Shown here in pieces: positions 23,245 to 35,033 of a stretch of DNA of 64,000 nt. The DNA is from Epichloe hybrida (taxonomy: Eukaryota > Ascomycota > Sordariomycetes > Hypocreales > Clavicipitaceae). The DNA lies in NCBI GenBank assembly GCA_019022495.1, contig JAFEKR010000013.1, forward strand, positions 1,116,001 to 1,180,000, read 5' to 3'. The notes beneath the pieces are model-generated. The model saw only the letters and a program-made list of their open reading frames with translations, had not been told where the DNA came from and ran no database searches. Within the stretch, counting starts at the first letter, position 1, and each line of letters starts with the position of its first letter. The position numbers and the translations under genes are program-made.

Positions 23245-25419
23245 TTACTCAACTCGTTTGAGCTCTTCCACTAATTTATCCATGGCATGGGCCTTGTTAT
23301 CGACAGCCTTGTAGAGGTGTACGAACTGCTGTATAGAACTTCTTAGACTGTGCAGGGCATTACGTCCAACACGGTTCTCAAGGTGTTCTCTTGCTTGCCC
23401 AGCCAGACACATATATCCAAGTAGCACGGATAAATAGCCTACAGCCACGCTTAGCTTGGACTTATTCACGGAATCCGCCTGGGTCAGATCAGTAAAATGC
23501 CAAGACAATCCGTTTTTCATGGGCAGGCTTACCTCGCCAACGGACTGCTGGTTCTCCTGCCAAAGCGTCATCAACTTGTCCATTGCGTTTTCATTCACCG
23601 CCCTCCGGGCCGGAGGGCAATGCTCCATAATGTTTATCATAACGCCCAGCATGAGCAAGAGTTCGTCGTATTTTTCACTTTCAAGCTTTCCTACCCCAAT
23701 GGTGGCGTGGACGCTGGCAAACAATTCATTAATACGGATGGCCAATTTCGCAGAAAGGTGTGGATCATCAAATGCTGCGGCTTCATCCTCCGTGTTCGTT
23801 GTGTTAAGTGCAAGTTTCAGGATGGCCGAATCCAGCTCAATTCGCCCGCTAGGCCACCGCCGGATTGCTCGTAAAAGCAGGCTGGATATTCTCATCGGGT
23901 GACCACCATCGCTGTTTAGCCTCGGGCTGACTCCCGCGCTAGATTGTGTTTGAAGCGTGAAGACAGTCAAGGCGTAGTCCACATCATCAAAAGACCCTTG
24001 TTCACTGGCCCATGTTGCAACAGCCACAATAGCCCGCTGCGACTCCAACAAGATCTGGTCTAAGAGTGCAGCATCCGCACATTGACTAAGCAGGGCCATC
24101 AGCTGGAGCGCTGCAGTTCGCGGCGAGATGCGAGTGGGCTGGTAGCTGTGCCAAATTGGGAGCTGTTGCAGTATTGTCTTAACATCCCCAACAGACGATC
24201 TTGACATTCGAGACATGTTGAGCTTCCTTTGAGTAGCCACGACAGCGATATCCTCGTCCATGGAAAGTAAACCTGCCAATAATTTGCCTGCGCCATCATT
24301 CGCAAGCTGACGAAGCAGATTAGGGGCGGGACCAGAAGTTAGGAAGCAGATAAGGGCTGCTATGAGGGCGAAGCCGCAGATAGGATCCGTCTCTTTCCCG
24401 ACATCCCGGACAACAGTATCACGAGATGCATGGTCTCTGAATTGACGTAGAAACTCCTTTCGCTGAAGTTTTTGCACGAGCTCGCAGAGAGCATTCCTTC
24501 TCATAGTCTGGGTGTTCGTGCTTGGAAGCCCAATTCTAGCTATTAAATCATCCATTTCATCTGCAAATCGATTATTTGCACCCGCACGACGTAGTTCGTG
24601 AACGCTCTTGATTGCCGGCTGCGCACTCTCATCGTCGTCTGATTCGTCCAAGGCAAATGCATCTGTTGGAGGTGGTGATTTCGGACGCGGCTCCACGATC
24701 AGATTGTTTTCCACACCCCTGAGAGGGCTTTCAAAGACTTCAGGAGTTTGTGATTCGCTAGCAATGGTCCGCGATTGACTGTACGTAAATCGAACTTTTT
24801 GATTAGTGGGAGTTGTCCCACGACGGTCCAGATTTCGTACACGGACATCACAAGTAGATGAGCGCTGATGCAATTCTGCCTTGTAGCCACTGTTACTGTC
24901 TGATTCTGCTTCATCGGAATTTGCGTCGTCGGTGGTCATCACTGCCTTCTGTGCCGCAAGAGCATCAATCAATCGTGGTTTCCGAGAAGGAGTGCTCGTT
25001 CGCTTTGTATCTTCGGAGCTATTGGGTTTCGAGTTTGGGAATCGTCCGACAACAGACTTAGGCTTCGTAGCTGGCTGCTGGACCTGTGAATGGTCTGTCG
25101 CGAAGGCCACCGAATGATCTCTTTTGCGCAAAGGCCCATTGTGTGACGGGGAGCCGTGAAAAGACGAAGATCCGAGCGTAGAAGTTTCTGGCCTTCGTGG
25201 GCTTTCGTAGTATGAGTCTTTTGGCCTTGGCGATCTCGTCGGTCTCGGCGATTCTGACTTATCAAAGGTTTGATCGCGTCTGAGTGTAGAGGAGCTTGAG
25301 CCCAAACCACGGTCTATCTTGACATTGAGAGAGCGCTTGCGCGAAGAGCCGCCACCGTATGTGGCCAGCCTTTTCTGTCCCACAGTGCCGGATGAGTTTG
25401 ACATATGTGATGATGCCAT
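23245..25419 (-). CDS. wapl: Wapl, cohesin release factor
   Basis: A single open frame of 724 residues without introns. The N-terminal 270 residues are Ser/Pro/Arg-rich and probably disordered, with repeated SPRP and TRS segments. The Wapl domain begins about residue 265 (SVHELRRAGANNRFADEMDDLIARIG) and continues with NALCELVQKLQRKEFLRQFRDHA, the helical repeat region, a mid-domain PTRISPRTAALQLMALLSQC, and the C-terminal MLGVMINIMEHCPPARRAV plus LSVLLGYMCL before ending VEELKRVE. Wapl opens the cohesin ring between Smc3 and the kleisin, and so regulates cohesion and loops in the nucleus. The N-terminus lacks motifs I can assign to a partner. The start chosen is the first Met of the frame. 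Confidence 0.9.
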   Translation of the reverse strand: MASSHMSNSSGTVGQKRLATYGGGSSRKRSLNVKIDRGLGSSSSTLRRDQTFDKSESPRPTRSPRPKDSYYESPRRPETSTLGSSSFHGSPSHNGPLRKRDHSVAFATDHSQVQQPATKPKSVVGRFPNSKPNSSEDTKRTSTPSRKPRLIDALAAQKAVMTTDDANSDEAESDSNSGYKAELHQRSSTCDVRVRNLDRRGTTPTNQKVRFTYSQSRTIASESQTPEVFESPLRGVENNLIVEPRPKSPPPTDAFALDESDDDESAQPAIKSVHELRRAGANNRFADEMDDLIARIGLPSTNTQTMRRNALCELVQKLQRKEFLRQFRDHASRDTVVRDVGKETDPICGFALIAALICFLTSGPAPNLLRQLANDGAGKLLAGLLSMDEDIAVVATQRKLNMSRMSRSSVGDVKTILQQLPIWHSYQPTRISPRTAALQLMALLSQCADAALLDQILLESQRAIVAVATWASEQGSFDDVDYALTVFTLQTQSSAGVSPRLNSDGGHPMRISSLLLRAIRRWPSGRIELDSAILKLALNTTNTEDEAAAFDDPHLSAKLAIRINELFASVHATIGVGKLESEKYDELLLMLGVMINIMEHCPPARRAVNENAMDKLMTLWQENQQSVGEVSLPMKNGLSWHFTDLTQADSVNKSKLSVAVGYLSVLLGYMCLAGQAREHLENRVGRNALHSLRSSIQQFVHLYKAVDNKAHAMDKLVEELKRVE

Positions 25420-26453
25420 AGTTTCTGGTGGTTAGGTGATCATGAACGGCCCCGAAGGTACCGGTGAAGGTTTCAAACACCACGAGACGTACGTAGCGAG
25501 ACCAGCTGTAGCTAGCGCAATGCTCTGCGCCGGCTCAAATTTTGTCATTTGGCAGTTTTTTTTTTTTAAGAGAAAAAAACAGCCATTTAAATTTCGCGAG
25601 CCCAAAAAAAAAATCCCCCAGGTCAGGCCCGCCTATAATAGTGCACTTTTTATTGATTTTTAATTTTTTGGGGGGGTCAAAAATCAAATAGTGTACTTTT
25701 TAATATTTTTAGGCAGCACCATACCCTCCTGAAAACCCAAAAATGAGGAACAGACAAAAAAAAAAAACTGATGAAGTCATCCGGTATAATTTTTTTTGGG
25801 GCGTGCTACAAATTGATATTTCATTGAGCAACGAAATCGCGTACATTAATTTTGAATCTATATGAAGGTTAGAACATTGCATCCTAAAATAATAACCATT
25901 CTATGAAAAAACGTCAAAATCAAAAACCTCCCATGACATACTCCGGAGATACAGACACATAACAGCTGTCTGATTTTTATATACGTACGGTCCCTACTCT
26001 TAAACGATGCTAGCTCATTAAAAGTCAAATTCAGTACGGAACCACCAATGCAGGAGCAGCGGGGAAGTGGGACGCGAGTCTGGGTGAGGCCAAGTATTAT
26101 GCAAGATCAAGGAAGATGATTCGCGAGAACGTGTGTAATGGTGGCGTCTCTCACACATGTGTTGCATGTACTAAAGTGCGGAGAAGTTTGTAACTCGCTA
26201 CGCCTTTTTGTAAGCAAGTATACCCAACGTTCTACAAAGCCTATGTATATACTAGCTTCCGGCAGTATAAGTAATAAGTTGCTTCCCCTTCATTCCTACG
26301 ACCTCTAATTCACTCCTCATACACTCACGCTTGAACAAGCGGAAGAAATCTTAGTCACGATATATTTGTACGGCTCAAGTTCACAACAGAGCGCCAACTG
26401 TCAATACTAACACATCATCTAGGGCACGTCATTTCCGGCCAGTTTTCAACGTT
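25420..26453. other. AT-rich intergenic region with structured repeats
   Basis: About 1 kb upstream of Wapl. Positions 25,555-25,800 are packed with A, T, C and G homopolymers. The direct repeats TAGTGCACTTTTTA and TAGTGTACTTTTTA (about 25,639 and 25,689) flank an inverted repeat (TATTGATTTTTAA against TCAAAAATCAAATA). This may be a decayed transposable-element end. From 25,900 on no gene is seen. Confidence 0.45.
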
Positions 26454-26789
26454 ATGCCTCACCGGATTGCCCGAATGCCCGGGGCCAAGCGCTCCGAAGT
26501 ACTTTGCATGGGTGCTGCTGGCGTCGGTGTACTCACCCCTCTCTATCTTTTGATGCCTGGTGCCGAAGAAAGACTTGCTCGGCAGACAGCCAAATGGGCC
26601 CCAAGATGGGAGCGCAATATTACATATTTCACTCCGCCAGTGGAACGCGCCGTCCAACGCATCGAGCCTTCTGTTTCCAGAGCAGTACAACGTGTGGATA
26701 ACCGCCTGCCACTGGAGAGAATGGCAAAGAAGGTAGACTCGAGCATCAGGGGCGGCATCTACAAATTCGGGAGCCCGAAATCTACATGA
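26454..26789 (+). CDS. Small fungal membrane protein of unknown function
   Basis: A 111-residue frame I do not recognise by family. The basic N-terminus (MPHRIARMPGAKRSE) precedes one hydrophobic segment at about residues 15-34 (VLCMGAAGVGVLTPLYLLMP). An amphipathic, Arg/Val/Glu-rich region follows with near-repeats (PPVERAVQRIEPSVSRAVQRVDNRLPLERM). A basic start followed by a single membrane span would suit a mitochondrial membrane protein, but that is inference. It is monoexonic, with a clear stop and no frame disruption. It converges with the small gene at 26,947-27,461. Confidence 0.6.
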   Translation: MPHRIARMPGAKRSEVLCMGAAGVGVLTPLYLLMPGAEERLARQTAKWAPRWERNITYFTPPVERAVQRIEPSVSRAVQRVDNRLPLERMAKKVDSSIRGGIYKFGSPKST

Positions 26790-26946
26790 TACCTGCGATG
26801 AGACAAGTGTTACTTGCTGATGAGTGAGCTTTTACAACACTAGATATTTCTATAAATAAGAATTTTTGGTCACCACACTATTTCTAGCTTTCTATCACTG
26901 GTTGGCGACCGCCAAGTTGAATTCAAACAAAGGCATGCATAGCTGA

Positions 26947-27461
26947 CTAAGTCCTGCTATCTGCTTCCTCTCGTGTCGAAACAGAATCATTTGGGGATTG
27001 ACAATCTCTCGGGAGCATTTTCGGCGCATGTCCGAGAGCGACTACGTGTGAACCTTTATTAGTACCATATATTTCTCCCGCATCCGTTAGTGCTGAGGTG
27101 ACTTACGTCTGTCAAAAAGATAATAGCTTGTTACTATAAGAATAGGGAGTGCTATCATGGAAGATACCCATTTTCTTGCTGCGGTATCATATCGTTGTCG
27201 GTTTTGTCTCCCTTCTGCTCTTGTCTTTTCAGCTGCGATCTCAGATTCTATATTCCTTTGCGCGCGGGATGCTTTCAGAGCAGCTCCCCTTGCCTCTATT
27301 GTCCTTCCTGACGACGCCCATGATCGTGACTTATGGGAGCTGGGAAGGCTTCTTGTGGTGGTAAACGATGAACGCGCTTGTGTTCTTCTGAGTAGAGTCG
27401 TACTTATTAGCAGGGGGTTTGGTCTTGCCATCCATTTCCATTGAGTAAAGGCTAGCGGCAT
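26947..27461 (-). CDS. Small mitochondrial-type membrane protein, unknown function
   Basis: Two exons, 27107-27461 and 26947-27041, total 450 nt (149 residues). The join uses donor GTAAGT, branch CACTAAC and acceptor GTAG. The N-terminal 50 residues are Arg/Ser/Thr-rich with almost no acidic residues, resembling a mitochondrial presequence. A charged, helical stretch follows (RNIESEIAAEKTRAEGRQNRQRYD cut by Arg/Lys), then KWVSSMIALPILIVTSYYLF, a single membrane span. Splicing replaces the unspliced ending RKSPQH with RLALGHAPKMLP, which makes a better helix cap after the span. Similar short proteins are common in filamentous ascomycetes, but I cannot name a function. Confidence 0.65.
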
Positions 27462-27858
27462 CTTGGTGCAGATGCTGTGACTGAGAAGTAGGTGATGAGT
27501 TGTCTTGTTCAGAGCGGTGGCACGCTACATAAGTTCCTCAGGCACAGGGGCGGGTCAGGAATCTGTAGCACACACTTTGAGATTGGTCCCGCGCACACCC
27601 CAGAATTGTCATAACAGAGCACATGCATCTGCGCTCTAAGGGTCGTTGCAAACAGTATCGAAGCTGTAGCAAGCACCCTTACATAATATACCAGAGGTCA
27701 TTGAAATAAAAACATTATATTGCTAATAATTGTCTATCGGTTCGGTTCAATTACAAATTCCTGAACGCCATGTCTTGCCCTGACCAGACTCCGCCTCATA
27801 TAGTATGTGCTTGCATGAAAGAGCATGAAAGAGCAACTGAGTGGTGCTACTGGTTGCC
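27462..27858. other. Intergenic between the small membrane-protein gene and spt5
   Basis: About 400 bp carrying the promoter of the small gene and the 3' UTR of spt5. No gene seen. Confidence 0.5.
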
Positions 27859-30800
27859 CTAGTCATCGTCCGTATACCTGGGTCCGCTGGCCGCAGGAGT
27901 TTCAGGAGCACCACCATACGCAGCTGGAGTTGGAGCACCGTAGTAACCACTCGCCCCCGGGGTGGGAGCGGCTGCCGCAGGAGTCGGAGCTGGATCTGCG
28001 CCCCACCCTCCTTGCCAACCCGCTCCCGGAGTAGGTGCATTCGCAGCAGGAGTGGGGGCAGAGTATGCTCCTGGGGTCGGGGCATTCAATGCGCCGGGTG
28101 TTGGCGCTCCAATCGCTGCACCTGGAGTAGGAGCATCGTAAGCGCCAGTGTTAGCACCGGGCGTGTATCCCCAAGAATCGTTTCCACCAGCCCCCGGGGT
28201 TGGCGCCGAAGCCCCCCAAGCAGGCGTCTTAGATCCATATGCCCAACCGTCGGGACCACCACCCGCATAAGCTGGCGTTCGTGAGCCGGCACCGAATGCA
28301 TCACCAAGTGCGGGAGTTCGAGCACCGGATTGCCATGCCGGTGTTCGTGACCCAGAGCCATAAGCGGTACGACTTCCATCGTAAGGATTAACGGTCCTAG
28401 AGCCATCAGCCCAAGCTGGGGTGCGTGAACCGGAGTAATCTTGGGCTTTCCAAGCCGGGGTCCTGCCACCAGCTGCGGCAGGTGCTGCTCGCATTCCCGG
28501 ATTAGCGGCGAAACTGGGAAGATGTGATGGATGGATGACTTACTGCGCGAACCCCAAGCGGGCACTCTGTCGGAATTGTTAGCGCCCATTGGCGTTCTTG
28601 AGCCTCCTTGCCAAGCAGGCATTCTGTCTCCTCCACCTCGGCCAGCACCTCCAGGAGCTCCACGACCTCGGCCATTGATATCGATTGTCGCACCCGTGGT
28701 CTTGTCCTTGAAACTCAACGAATCTCTTGGTACTGTAATTGTCTTGCCCTTTGTATGCAGCTCAACCCGAGCATGCGTATCGGTTGTATCCTTGACTATG
28801 CCTAGTAGACCTTTGTATGGACCCTTCTTGATGATCGCAGTCTGATTGATGGCTCGATCGCGGCCAAACATCTTGATGGGTTGACTGGGCTTATTTTCGC
28901 CGCCATTCTTATGTATTTTCAAGGCAGGGTTCATGCTGCTAAGGTCTGGACCTGAGGTGGCCGCATTCACGCGTCCACCTTTGGCAGCAACAGTATTTAC
29001 CATACTGGCCTTGGTTACAAAAACGCCAGCGTTTTCGTTGCTGTCATTAGTGTGTAGAAACACATAAGATCGGTGTATATGGATGATTTTCCCCTGTCTG
29101 TGTTGCCCTGTGAATTCTTTCACGACATCGTCCAGACGTATTTCTGAGCCGTCTCGATCAGCGGCTACAGCCTGTTTTCTTTTCGGTAATTTGTTCGAAA
29201 TCTGTGAAGGCATGGCTTGCCTCGTGTCGCCATACTGGTCAAGTACCACCAGTGATTCACGATCGATTTTGACGATACATCCCACCGTAGTCGGGTCCAA
29301 CTGCACCAGGTCGTGCAGGGAGAATTGTCCCAACGATCCCTGACCGCCGATATCACTAGCTTCTCTGAGATCTTTGCTAAACACCGCCACTTCAGTATTT
29401 GTTTGGTCCGTCAGAAGGGTAACACGATCTTCGGATATCTTGACCACTGTGCCCACTTCATCGCGAAATTTGCTTCCACCAATAACTTTGACATGGTCTC
29501 CGACTTTGAACCGCTTGCGCAATCCTTTGATAGGCACTTCAATAGTCTGTCCCCGTAGATCGCCTTCAGTTACGGACATGGTGACAATGTCTCCTTGAAC
29601 ATTTGTCGCCTTGCCTACCACACCCTTTTGCTCGCCAGAGTAAACTTCAATGATATCACCCGGAAGGTATGTCACGAGTGTGTTGCTATCCTTCAAACTA
29701 GCAGCAAGAGCCTTGAGGTCAAGATTCTCGGTACCGTCTTCGGCACCAGATGCAAATCGCGTGACTTCTTCCAAAGACGGGTTCACGTCAGTCACGACGA
29801 GTTGCTGGATCTTGACGTCTTTCACCTGGAAGCCGTTCTCGAATTCGTCTCCCATGTAAGACCATGTGTTGGTTGTAGGATTTCCTTGAATATACCTCGG
29901 ATGCCGTTTTCGGGCTTCGATTTCACTGAACAAGCGCTGAGGAGGTCTAGGACCAGCAGCACCGGTCCGTTTCCGTTTTCCGTCTGACGATAAACTGGAT
30001 AGGGCATCATCACGCATGCCATAATCCAGTCGCGGGATGAAACGAACTCTTGCTTCTAAGCCGTTCTCTGTTACGTCTAGAACTTGTGCCAAGTCTCCAG
30101 AGTGCTTCGCCGGTCGGCGTAAACGAACCCAAGCGCCGGGTTCTAGTGTCGGAGTCTTGGTAACCCGCAAAAGCTCGGGCATGTCCTTGATGTCGACAAG
30201 AGTCATCTTAGACCGAGGATAAACGTTGAGCATACCATCCAAGGCCACAAGAATGTCTGTTTGGCGCTGGGCTTCAACATAGATGAAACCCTTCATGACT
30301 GACTGAGTACCCCCTCGTTCGAAGGCCGCGGTGATGGCAAGCTCATCCTTTGTACCAATGCGCTCTTCAATCCGTTTCATGATAGAAAGAACAACTTCGC
30401 GTTCTTTGCCTTCTTTGCATCTTACGGCCCAAATACTTGGATCATCCACGCTTGGAAGCAATAAACGTTTAGGAACGACGGCAGAGTCACCGAAGCCTTT
30501 TGCCGGCCGTCTATTTCCATACCGCTGGCGGAGTATCTCTGCCTGCTTTTCGGCATCCAGACTAGACTCGAGCTCACGGCGACGGTCAAGCTCGCGGTGT
30601 CTTCGATCATCATCTAGTCGGGCACTTTCAGCGATATCGTCTGGGTGTTCGTTGTCGATAAAATCCTCGATTTCCTCGCCGTCCTTTTCCTCGTCTTCTC
30701 CTTCATCTTCATCATCTACTTCGGCTTCTATGTCGAAGAAGGCATTGCGTCTATCGCGACGTCGTTTTCGCCGATGACCCTAGTAGCAATGATCAGTAAC

Positions 30801-31212
30801 GCCTTCAACTCCGTCCCTTACTTGGGAAAACAGAACAGATCGTGATTGATGACAAAAGAATAGGTACCTGTTGAATGTCCTCGTCTTCATCATCTTCATC
30901 ATCTTCCTCGTCATCATCTTGCTCTGCCTCATCTTCGGCGTTGTCATTGTTTTGGTCATTGCCTCCATCGTCTCCAGCGCGTTGTCGACGATCTGTCACC
31001 TCGTCGTTATCCTCATTTTCGCTAAATCGAGATCGAGGTTTGCGATTAGTTTCCTCATCGTCTGCGTCGTCGTAATCACGATTTAACTTTGATTTAGCAG
31101 GTGGGCTAGAACCGTCGGCGGCGGGCTCGTCATCAGACAAATCCGCCGGCGCAGGGTTGAAATCATCCTCATCTTCAGATTCATCAAACCGCGGTGGCCC
31201 ATTTGTCGCCAT
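27859..31212 (-). CDS. spt5: Transcription elongation factor Spt5 (DSIF large subunit)
   Basis: Partner of Spt4 that rides on RNA polymerase II, closing the clamp and coupling elongation to RNA processing. Three exons, 30868-31212, 28544-30779 and 27859-28484, total 3,207 nt (1,068 residues). The N-terminus is very acidic (runs of Asp/Glu from residue 1 to about 165). The NGN domain starts about residue 228 ([20 protein letters not shown]). KOW domains follow: [56 protein letters not shown], the [18 protein letters not shown] region and [15 protein letters not shown]. The C-terminal repeat region has many SRTPAW-type units and then APTPGA/APTPAA units, phosphorylation sites for Cdk9/Bur1-type kinases in this family. 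The second intron falls between SR and TPA of one repeat. It ends YTDDD. Confidence 0.96.
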
Positions 31213-32387
31213 GATCCTGTTACAGAAGATGGCCTTAGGAAGATCCGAGGAATCCGAGGAACAGAACTATGACAGGAAGATGAGCTTAGGAAGAATAGAA
31301 AACAGTGCTTCCTTTTTAGAAACAAATGGTCCACACAATAACTGAGCAGAGCGTACACCGGTTAAGCGTCGGATGCACCTGTGGGTGAATGCTACGAATC
31401 AATCAATCCCTTTGGGTGCACGAGAACCTCAGGCAGGACGTGGATCCGCAATTTTCGTAGTACTTGATATCGATAGTAATCGTAGAAAAAGTAATGAGAC
31501 AACTGATATTGAATATTAGGAAATCTAGATAAGGGGAAAGGAACTTGAAGGGTTTTAGGTTTAGGAATGATTCAAGGTTCATGGCACTCAGTATCTCTTG
31601 ACTCTGTTTTAGGGGTGACTCATCGCGCGACTTGTCGAGGCTAATGCCTGGGTTATATATAACAGAGTGAAAGTTATAGTTTACTCAGATCCCTAATTAC
31701 CACGTCTCTGCATATCTCGCTGCTGCGTGTTACTATACTCCGTACGTAGCAATACACCTTATCCCACTGCTCCAGACAGTTTACTAGTAAATCACTTGAT
31801 TCTTTATTTACCCTTATTATAATTGGCCCACATTCCTATCTGTGACCTGCCTGAGCTCAGTCTTCAGACACCCAAAGGGACACTGGCAGCGAAAGGAAGG
31901 ATAGTGGCTAATAGCGAAGTACGCTCTAGCATTTTGATTTAAGGTGTCCAATATCTGCTCCGTGATCCTTCGTACCGGCGGCACTTGGAGTTAAAGCATA
32001 ACGGTAGGTGATCTTGGGAAGCTAGCTTGCTCTAGTAGACTGATGAAACAGTGAAGGCGAGGGCGGCTGGTTCCAGCAGCATTTATGCAAAGGATGCTTT
32101 CTTGACGCCGCGCCACGATGCCATGGAAGAGCTCGCCACCATTTTATGCCCCAACCCTTTCTATTATTAGCCTTCTCTTCATTAAGCATCAGCAAACAAC
32201 TGAACAAACAACAGTTGTCACTTGGAAGAATTCCTGATACCACCTATCGCGATAAAGGCCAACTCCATGCCCAGATCGGATACAGAAATGGAGATGTTGG
32301 CTGGTCGCCCGTGTATTTGACATTGGCTTTCTTCGTGATAGAAGTAAGCATACGCTCTTCATACTAAGTAAATCCCCAGCCACTATA
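31213..32387. other. Intergenic between spt5 and the DCAF7-like gene
   Basis: About 1.2 kb. It includes the spt5 promoter, a TACTCCGTACG motif near 31,737 and moderately AT-rich sequence. An open stretch on the plus strand near 32,146-32,367 has no family features. No gene called. Confidence 0.45.
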
Positions 32388-34431
32388 TCACATTAATCTA
32401 GTTCCCCAGACGCCGCGACCGGCGCCAACACCCAGCCACTCGCCATGTTCGGCGTTTTGAAGGTGAGGAACCCATCCAAGATTCCCAACTTCGTATTCGC
32501 ACTCCCAACTTGCTACTGGACTGCGTTGATTATCCTGTTGCTGAGATCCGTTGATTGCATGCCCGCCGACTGATGAGCTCGAATTCATGAGATCCCAAAT
32601 AAGCACTTGGCAATCATCAGCTCCAGAAGCAAGAGTTCCCCGTCTGAGCTGTGACCATTCGACACAATTGATCGGGCCAGTATGTCCCTTGAGCTCGAGG
32701 AGGGCTTGACCTGGCTGTCGCACATCTAAAATGCGAATGGTACTTGAATCCTGCGCAAAAGTTGCTAAGAGGTGTGTGTCATGCGGTGAAGTCGCCAGGC
32801 GTAATAGGGGTGGGGGACTTCCCATCGATTGTTGAGCATGGGCTGGGCTTGACCGCCCGCTTCCGTCTGTGCAGGATGTCAATATGATAATGTTCATGAC
32901 ACTTTCAGAGGCTGCCTGAAATGTTGATTCGATGGAGGACTTACCTCGCTCTTCCTTGCCCGTCGGCTCATAGATAATTGTTGAATGCTCCAAGCTACGT
33001 AAATCAAACATCCGCACACTACCGTCTTGACCACAGCTAACGAAGACATCTACGCTGTTGGCGCAGAACCGCACATCATAAACTTCCTTGTCATGAGCGA
33101 TGAGCTGAGTTTTGGCGGTCAGAGATGGTATATCCCAGATTGTGCATGTCGTGTCAATACTCGATGTAATTATCAAGCTTGGCGAAACTGTGTTCCAGTC
33201 GAGCGATGTGAGCGGGGCCGTATGATCCGGTGTTTTCGAATTCGACAAGAGTGCCAAAGGAGTCAATTTGGTGATGGAAGAGGCGTCTCTGCCCCCTCGA
33301 GTAATGTTACTGCCGGGGACCACATGTGACTCAGAAGGCAGTGACCACAGCCGCAAGTGATCACCAGAGGTAGCTAGAAGGTCCGTAGATTGCTTTTGAG
33401 ATGAGGGAGGTTCCCATAATAGTCTCGTGACAGGGTACGAATGTGTAGCCTCAGCTATTTTCGTAAACTCTAAACTATATTTCGATGTGCCTGGCGTGAA
33501 GACATCCTGTCCTGTAGGAACGATTTGACTGTCGAGGATTTGGATCTGTCACAGTTAGATGAACAATCCTGGATAGCCTACTCACAACAAGTGAACTTAC
33601 AAAATTGTGGCCATCTTCGAGATAGCTCCCAAGCGCTAATTTACCTGCTCCATTGCCTTGAGGCGGCCACTTGCACCAGTCAAAAGCATAAACAGCCCAT
33701 GGCGCGAGATAGTTGCTTGGTCCCGGTTGGGGGATTGAATGGTCTTGAAGAGCTCCTGATGCGCTATCTGACATGCTGGAGTCGGCGCGGGGCCGTATGT
33801 CGGCAAGACCAAGCGGCGTATTAGAGAAGTGCCTCTGTGAGCCGGGGACATTGAATTTACTGGCCTCCGCGGGAGACGTGAGTTGAGAAGAACCGCCTGG
33901 TGTTGTTGGAGTATAAGCATGGTAGCTTGCTGTGCCGTCGTAGCCGGCAGCTGGACTTGAACGAGAATACGAGTGCGAGTGCGACATGGAAAGCGAGGGC
34001 TTGGGCGGCGTATGAAAATCGTAGGATATTGGTGATGGGTGATGTCCGTGTTGATTTTGCTGTGACGACGAGGACGACTGCGACGGCGGCTGCATTGCGC
34101 TGTACACTGTGGGAACAACTGGAGCTGTGTTCGAGGATATGACCGGCGGCCGTGCTGACAGTCCACCTGGTTGTAGAATGTTCGGCACGCCCGAGCCGCC
34201 AGATTGTTGCGGATGATGATGTTGAGATTGGGTCTGCGTGGTGGGGTGGGAGCCAGCGGGAGAATGCTCAAGCTTGGTCTGAGGTGTGTAATCTCGCTGG
34301 GATCCAATTTGATTATGCGGAGTTGAAGTAATGGCAGACATATGCAGCTCGTCTTGTTGGCCAACATGAGCTCCATATGAACCTGCACTCACCTGTCTCC
34401 ATGTCGGAGGGAGCTGCTGTGACTGGCTCAT
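32388..34431 (-). CDS. WD40 protein of the DCAF7/WDR68 (TTG1-like) family
   Basis: Seven-bladed beta-propeller scaffold protein; DCAF7 relatives bind DYRK-type kinases and serve as CUL4-DDB1 receptors. Exons read 33601-34431, 32945-33545 and 32388-32866, total 1,911 nt (636 residues). The first about 240 residues form a Gln/Ser/Pro-rich disordered extension typical of fungal members. The propeller begins PWAVYAFDWCKWP and continues across the intron with ILDSQIVPTGQDVFTPG. Blades show LTSLDWNTVSPSLIITSSIDTTCTIWD, HDKEVYDVRFCAN..SCGQDGSVRMFDLRSLEHSTIIYEP and the DCAF7 hallmark PPLLRLATSPHDTHLLATF. Also present are ILDVRQPGQALLELKGH and INCVEWSQLRRGTLASGADDCQVLIWD. The 78-nt intron at 32,867-32,944 is in frame; I favour splicing because it restores a smooth loop. 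The start at MSQSQQ (34,431) was preferred over the more upstream Met. Confidence 0.9.
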
Positions 34432-35033
34432 TGACAAGCTCTGCTGGCAGCCAGCTGTCGACGTGAGTTCGTTATTATATTTGTAGAGTTCGGGAGAGAA
34501 ACAAGAAAACACAGAGTTGAAGCTACCACTACAATAACCGCACTTCAAGGAGCGGGGTTTGCTAAATGGCTGCGAAACGACCGGCTGACTCGAGTGATGC
34601 TCAAGCGGTGCCCCCCCTACTGAAGAAAAGATTGAATGAGAATACCGTCTTTCTGTGCAGTTACAAATAGTTTGGGGCGGCGGCTGATCGAATTGAACTT
34701 CCAGTCCAGCAGCCTACGTGCCTAGGCTTCAGAATCGATATCTCGGTCGAATGCAGCAGCAAATGCAGGCCTAACATATGTACACCAGGCCGCACAAGCC
34801 ACTTCACAGTGCGTGGCTAAGGCAACTACCGACGAATTTGTTCGACGAACCTGTGCAGTTGACCCCCAGCCTCCACGACCACACGTGCCCTCAATAACCA
34901 GGTGCAATCAATCACCATCCAAGCATCATATGTAGGATTTTTTTTTCTCCGATTGCGGAGTTCAAGATCAAAAAAAGATTCGTTGCATTGGTGTCTTTTG
35001 TTTCACATTTCCTGTTCCCCAAGCTGCTTCGCT
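34432..35033. promoter_or_regulatory. Divergent promoter region of the DCAF7-like gene and atg28
   Basis: A 600-bp spacer between divergent genes. A T tract lies at about 34,938-34,946 close to the atg28 start. The open frames reaching into it from both sides lack conserved residues. Confidence 0.5.
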
